A stretch of DNA of 8,442 nt. Source: JAWXBG01 sp044375415 (GTDB lineage Bacteria > Bacteroidota > Bacteroidia > Flavobacteriales_D > Sanyastnellaceae). Below are positions 4,945-8,442 of this stretch, in pieces. How positions within the stretch are numbered: the first letter of the stretch is position 1; the number at the start of each line of letters is the position of its first letter. The DNA is taken from contig JBILMS010000100.1 of assembly GCA_044375415.1 (NCBI GenBank), positions 1 to 8,442 of the forward strand, written 5' to 3'. Below the pieces are notes generated by a model. The model ran no database searches and was not told the origin of the DNA. It saw nothing but the letters and a program-made list of their open reading frames with translations. The position numbers and the translations under genes were made by a program.

Positions 4945-7284
4945 CTATTTCACCACAGTTATTTTTTTGGATATAACATCCTTTCCCCGTTCAAATTTTA
5001 AAATGTAAATACCACTCGGAAGATTTTTCGTGTCAATCTCTATCAAGTGCTGACCTGTACTTTGTTTTGTAGGAGCGATAGTTAGAACTTCTGACCCTAA
5101 GTAATTATAAAGACGAACAGAAACATTCATGGCAGATGGCAAGGAGTAATCGATGATAAAATAGTTACTTGCCGGGTTTGGATAACACTTCACTGTGCCG
5201 CTTAAAGTGGTTTCATCTACACCTACCGGAGCACAAAAACCGGGAATGTTGACATCTAACCATGTTATGCGTGTACTAATCCAATTTTTTAATCTTACAA
5301 GTTCTTCATTGTAGTTATCTGCAAAAGGTTCAAGCTCCCAGTCAGGGCCATTGTGACCGAGCAATGACCATCTTTGAAAATGTCTTGCCTGTGCATTTTC
5401 CAGGAGACTGGCGATACTGTCCATATAAGCGAAGATAACTGTGGTGTCCATAAAGGTTTCTCTGTACTCCTCGTAGGTGCATCTCAGTTCATTCTGAAAT
5501 GAAGTGTCTTGCAACAATCGAATGTACCAACCGGTGGAATAGTTATCGACGTTGCAATCATTGATGAGGTGAGCCCATCCTTCCCCTTGCTGATTGTTGA
5601 AGTAGCAGTATTCCTGATTTTTGAAACTCCAGTCAAAGTCCCAAACCGGTCCGGCTTTTAGCTTGCCGCCATTCGAGTATTTATCTTTATGGAAGAATAC
5701 ACTTTTCTTGAATCCATCGGCATTCCGCGACACCTCGTTGACAAGGAAATAATCTATGAAAGACGACACATCCATGTACTTCCGATAACCAAGTTCAGGG
5801 TCGGCGAAATCATCGCTATACAGTGCTGTCTCCAGACTATCGATGTAAGAAGCTATATACGTTTTCTGAACAGGTAGAATATCATTTTCGTTGGGATATT
5901 CGTAAACAAAATGTACCTGAAATTCCGGATGGTCGATGGGCGAATAATTGGATAAAAAACTGTTGTTCTCGTTCCAGTAGTTCTGCTGTAGGATATATCC
6001 ACCGGTTAAGGCATCTCCAATCGTATCGTTGGGAGTTAATTTAGCGATGTCAACCCGACCGGAATCACGTCTTATTTTTTCGCCCATTAGATAGATGCCT
6101 CTGTACGAATCATCCAATAAGACTTCACACAGATGAGCTCTTATGCTGTAATTCCCCATTTCTTTGAAAAGATTAAAGGCAAGTAGATTTCTCATCAACG
6201 ATCGGTCGTTATAATTGGATAACAAAACCCAATCATTTTCAGCAGGCATACCCAATATCTCGACATTATTGTTCTCACCCATAGAATCACGTGTTTCAAT
6301 GTTATATGGACGTTGAGGATAAGAGGCCGATGTATTTCCTCTGACTTCGATACCTATGTTTCCGCTGTATACATTGGAAGGGTCTGTTACATAGGTCGTC
6401 GTATTGGGTCCATTGTATTTTATATCCATCATACAATCGATTTTTGTATCGGGTACAATGGTTTGACCTAATGTGTTAATCATAACAATGGGAAGCTCTG
6501 AACCCTCGAACATAACCGATCCCAAATCTGTGATGCAAATTTCAAATGATCCGCCACCGCCACCCCATTTCCAGGCTTGTATGTAGATGGTTTGTCCCGG
6601 AGTTAGGTCGTATACCACAAGAAAAGACAAATAACCGCTACCGGCATCATCATCACAACCTGCGATACTGAGAAGGCTGCATTCATCGCCTGCCCAGACC
6701 GCTATACCCGTATCATTTGTGCTTCCCGCGATCGTTTCAAAACTCAGATTGCCTGAAGCGGGAACCTGCATGGAATACCAAATATCACCACCCGCAAACC
6801 AAGAACAATTTGGAGTATAGCTAGAACCGGGAAACCCTGTATTGTCCACAGAAATACACTCGATTGTTTCGATAGGAATAGCAATGCATGGATTAGTACC
6901 TTCCAAAAGTGGTGTGTCGCAATCTCCAATAGAAGAAAACACGCTACCTATAGCAGGGGTAGGTCCATCCTGAAAAACGATATTCCATGACGCATCCTGA
7001 ACTTCATAAGAATTCTCATTTTCATAGTCTCCGGAACTATAAATTAATTCCAAAGCATCATCGTTGCAGACCGAAATGTATTCCACGCTGCCTACACCGC
7101 TTGCGCTGAATGTTCCAATGGATAGGCCGTTAATAATAATCTCCAAGTTTGCACCATTCCAGCCATCACCATAACTGTCGTGCATGGTTAGGGTATAGGT
7201 ACAGCATTGTGCATTAGAGCTGGTGCTCTGCAAGCAAAACACGGTAATGAGTGCAAAGAGTGTTATTATTTTATTCATCATCAT
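4945..7284 (-). CDS. Secreted CotH-kinase-like protein with T9SS sorting domain
   Basis: The 779-residue exported protein has five parts. Residues 1-26 are a Sec signal peptide ending SSNAQ. About 27-125 is a beta domain with the recurrent DSYGDGWNGA motif. About 126-253 is a PPC-like beta domain (GGDIWYSMQVPASGNLSF, then AGCDDDAGSG). About 264-680 is the CotH-like domain: RGNTS (315-319), QRPYNIE, RSLMRNLLAFNLF, GIYLMGEKIRRD (396-407), NEVSRNADG (516-524) and GPVWDFDWSF (545-554). About 698-779 is a type A T9SS sorting domain (CYPNPASN, LYNYLGSEV, LPSGIYILKFERG). CotH proteins are atypical kinases; B. subtilis CotH phosphorylates spore-coat proteins. Asp523 and the WDFD acidic pair match the likely catalytic and metal-binding positions. 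The substrate is unknown; adhesive or structural roles are possible. Three consecutive ATGs (7284, 7281, 7278) follow GGGAAAA; I chose the first, over an in-frame TTG at 7293. No T9SS machinery gene lies nearby. Confidence 0.9.
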   Translation of the reverse strand: MMMNKIITLFALITVFCLQSTSSNAQCCTYTLTMHDSYGDGWNGANLEIIINGLSIGTFSASGVGSVEYISVCNDDALELIYSSGDYENENSYEVQDASWNIVFQDGPTPAIGSVFSSIGDCDTPLLEGTNPCIAIPIETIECISVDNTGFPGSSYTPNCSWFAGGDIWYSMQVPASGNLSFETIAGSTNDTGIAVWAGDECSLLSIAGCDDDAGSGYLSFLVVYDLTPGQTIYIQAWKWGGGGGSFEICITDLGSVMFEGSELPIVMINTLGQTIVPDTKIDCMMDIKYNGPNTTTYVTDPSNVYSGNIGIEVRGNTSASYPQRPYNIETRDSMGENNNVEILGMPAENDWVLLSNYNDRSLMRNLLAFNLFKEMGNYSIRAHLCEVLLDDSYRGIYLMGEKIRRDSGRVDIAKLTPNDTIGDALTGGYILQQNYWNENNSFLSNYSPIDHPEFQVHFVYEYPNENDILPVQKTYIASYIDSLETALYSDDFADPELGYRKYMDVSSFIDYFLVNEVSRNADGFKKSVFFHKDKYSNGGKLKAGPVWDFDWSFKNQEYCYFNNQQGEGWAHLINDCNVDNYSTGWYIRLLQDTSFQNELRCTYEEYRETFMDTTVIFAYMDSIASLLENAQARHFQRWSLLGHNGPDWELEPFADNYNEELVRLKNWISTRITWLDVNIPGFCAPVGVDETTLSGTVKCYPNPASNYFIIDYSLPSAMNVSVRLYNYLGSEVLTIAPTKQSTGQHLIEIDTKNLPSGIYILKFERGKDVISKKITVVK

Positions 7285-7540
7285 TTTTCCCAAGTTGCAT
7301 TAAAACATTCTCGTGAAAGCTCTTAAATGGTTAATCTAGCTGGAGCCCTGAATATATGGAACAAGTATTTAGCCGCGCAGTGGGCGCGATTGCGATTGAA
7401 TTACTTGCTTGTTTTTGGTGCTCTATACTTGGATAAAGGTAATGATTATTTTTAAGAACACGAGATCGCAATTATCTTGGATCGTCATATAAGCAACGAG
7501 CTCATTCGGGATATTTGTGCCCCAAAAAACGTCGTCCTTT

Positions 7541-7585
7541 TACCGCAAAGAGCAACAAAGTTTTGCGCAAAGTTCGCTGAGGGTT
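7541..7585. repeat. Degenerate GCAAAG repeat
   Basis: CAAAG recurs at 7546-7550, 7556-7560 and 7568-7572 within ACCGCAAAGAGCAACAAAG and the following GCGCAAAGTTCGC, giving a short irregular array with roughly 10-12 bp spacing. Short intergenic arrays built on GCAAAG look familiar from Bacteroidota genomes; I know of no assigned function. The element is non-coding and close to no start codon. Confidence 0.4.
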
Positions 7586-7630
7586 ATGCAATAATTTTTA
7601 GAAGCGCGACATAGATATTTACCTATCCTT

Positions 7631-7666
7631 GGGTCCTTAGGGTCTACCCCGGGTCCTTCGGGCTCC
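7631..7666. repeat. GGGTCCTT direct repeat with a TTCG-loop hairpin
   Basis: GGGTCCTTAGGGTC (7631-7644) and GGGTCCTTCGGGCTCC (7651-7666) are two near-copies offset by 20 bp. The second copy can fold on itself with loop TTCG (7657-7660), closing pairs CC/GG, one T-C mismatch, then a G-T wobble and two G-C pairs. This is locally GC-rich in AT-rich surroundings. The hairpin has no adjacent T-run and is more than 200 bp from the nearest stop codon, so a terminator role is doubtful. Confidence 0.4.
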
Positions 7667-7799
7667 AAAGAACCGTAAACATTTTGAAGAACGGGTTAGG
7701 ATTTGGTCTAAATACTACGAACCTATTGGACTAGTTCGAGAAACAGAAACAGTTCCGGACCGCGCTCGTTTTTAGAAACGTTCACGTCCTCAGTCTTGC

Positions 7800-7824
7800 G
7801 AACTATGAACCCTGAACCCCGAAC
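7800..7824. repeat. Heptamer-spaced GAAC repeat
   Basis: GAAC occurs at 7800, 7807, 7814 and 7821, exactly 7 bp apart, as GAACTATGAACCCTGAACC and on to GAACTTTT. It is a short degenerate array with consensus GAACCCT. It lies about 60 bp past the stop codon of the DUF4290 gene in that gene's direction of transcription. Confidence 0.5.
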
Positions 7825-7886
7825 TTTTCAGAGCGTGAGTTAGAGAGTGAGTATTGAGAACGTTTACGTTTTCGAAAAAGATCTGT

Positions 7887-8442
7887 CTAATGAAAACCCT
7901 TCCCACCAAACTTCTTCTTCATCTTGCCCTTCTTGTTTTTGTTATTCTTCTTGCGAAGACCGGCATTAAATGAATCGTAGTCGTCGAATTTGTTTTTAAC
8001 TATTGCCGGCTGAACTTTTACAAGCTCCGGGCCACCTTCAATTTGAAGTTTGCCCTTAGAAAGCGAATTCAAATCTTTAAATATTACATCGTCCGTCACG
8101 TGATTGCGATTCCAGTTGATGCTGTTGTACTTCATCACATTCGCAATCGAAATCTTAAACGCTTCTTTCGGTTCGCCATCTTCCATGTCGGAACATTTGT
8201 CGATCATACGTTCGATGTAACGACCGTAATGACCAAAACGAATATTACCCGATGGATAAGGAACACGATCCGGTTTTTTCGCCAACGACTCCTTGCTCGG
8301 AACAGGGTAGGGGCTGTCCACATCCAAGGTAAATCCCGACATGATTTGAAGGTGATCCCACAACTTGTGATTGTAATCTTCAATGTCGCGAAGTTGAGGA
8401 AACAGTTGACCCATCACAGAAATAATGGCGCGCACACATTTA
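7887..8442 (-). CDS. DUF4290 family protein with lysine-rich tail (partial, start beyond right edge)
   Basis: The frame is open from the window edge to TAG at 7887. The first visible residues are KCVRAIISVMGQLFPQL, continuing DYNHKLWDHLQIMSGFTLDV and, in a second half, IRFGHYGRYIERMIDKC and NVMKYNSINWN. These match the DUF4290 family as I remember it, a conserved Bacteroidota protein of unknown function of roughly 200 residues. The family normally starts about 40 residues further upstream with a first copy of the YGR-I-M motif, so the N-terminus is outside the window. A GTG at 8435 could be read as a start, but the frame stays open past it and the conserved helix begins earlier, so it is rejected. 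The last 22 residues contain 10 lysines with Gly and Asn, a basic disordered tail that suggests nucleic-acid or ribosome contact; this is inference. The family is, as I recall, often next to murA in Flavobacteriia; no murA lies on the visible downstream side. Confidence 0.85.
   Translation of the reverse strand, partial: KCVRAIISVMGQLFPQLRDIEDYNHKLWDHLQIMSGFTLDVDSPYPVPSKESLAKKPDRVPYPSGNIRFGHYGRYIERMIDKCSDMEDGEPKEAFKISIANVMKYNSINWNRNHVTDDVIFKDLNSLSKGKLQIEGGPELVKVQPAIVKNKFDDYDSFNAGLRKKNNKNKKGKMKKKFGGKGFH

Larger units (their letters stand above)
7285..7886. other. 602-bp repeat-rich spacer between the CotH-like and DUF4290 genes
   Basis: No convincing protein or RNA gene is seen. The left third holds overlapping short plus-strand open frames: 7327-7455 (42 codons, MVNLAGALNIWNKYL...) and 7356-7436 (26 codons, hydrophobic, MEQVFSRAVGAIAIELL...). 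Neither has a recognisable family. A tandem GCGATT pair lies at 7386-7397, and ATTGCGAT (7389-7396) is the inverse of ATCGCAAT at 7465-7472. The right two thirds contain three separate degenerate repeat groups listed below, plus the palindrome TTTTCGAAAA at 7869-7878 just past the DUF4290 stop. The promoter of the CotH-like gene should lie at the left end, but no TAnnTTTG match was found there. Confidence 0.5.

Noticed and set aside
6744..6929. 61-codon minus-strand open frame inside the CotH-like gene
   Set aside because: It is an out-of-frame shadow of the PPC-like domain, which is clearly coding in the main frame.
7285..7293. TTG start giving a three-residue longer CotH-like protein
   Set aside because: The ATG triplet right after GGGAAAA gives a normal signal peptide, and the TTG would place the likely ribosome-binding bases inside the gene.
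7541..7827. CRISPR array
   Set aside because: The repeats are short (4-14 bp), irregular between groups and lack 25-40 bp conserved repeats with unique spacers; no cas gene is present.
8433..8435. GTG as the start of the DUF4290 protein
   Set aside because: The frame stays open to the window edge, and the preceding residues (KC) continue the conserved helix, so the true start is outside.

Overview
The window reads as chromosomal DNA of a member of the Bacteroidota, most likely a Flavobacteriales-type marine or freshwater bacterium. Four things point there. A large secreted protein ends in a type IX secretion (T9SS) sorting domain. A DUF4290 protein, a family I know only from this phylum, sits at the right edge. 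Base composition is moderately AT-rich and start codons mostly lack a Shine-Dalgarno sequence. Matches to the Bacteroidota -7 element TAnnTTTG lie before two plus-strand genes. No rRNA, tRNA, CRISPR array, transposase, integrase or phage gene was seen.

Layout, left to right. Positions 1-94 hold the last codons of a plus-strand gene. Positions 95-651 are non-coding and contain a pyrimidine-rich degenerate ATTCC tract. Positions 652-2043 (+) encode a polytopic GT-C-like membrane glycosyltransferase. It converges on two minus-strand genes: a tandem-domain universal stress protein (2912-3742) followed by a very small MscS-type channel (2261-2761). A 392-bp divergent spacer follows; its right end carries clustered direct and inverted AAATGT motifs. 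It leads into a two-gene plus-strand unit: a four-helix membrane protein (4135-4611) overlapping by 11 bp a 66-residue XRE/Cro-type regulator (4601-4801). Converging on that pair is the largest gene (4945-7284, -), a secreted CotH-kinase-like protein with two N-terminal beta domains and a C-terminal T9SS sorting domain. A 602-bp non-coding stretch (7285-7886) contains three kinds of short degenerate repeat. The window ends inside a minus-strand DUF4290 gene with a lysine-rich tail.

The parts most likely to act together are the membrane protein/XRE pair with its motif cluster, which looks like a self-regulated switch, and the Usp-MscS pair, which suggests an envelope or osmotic stress response. 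The CotH-like protein appears to be a stand-alone exported enzyme or surface protein. I do not see a clearly new multi-gene defence or biosynthetic system. The best candidates for under-described biology are the membrane/XRE module, the exported kinase-like protein and the repeat-rich spacers.
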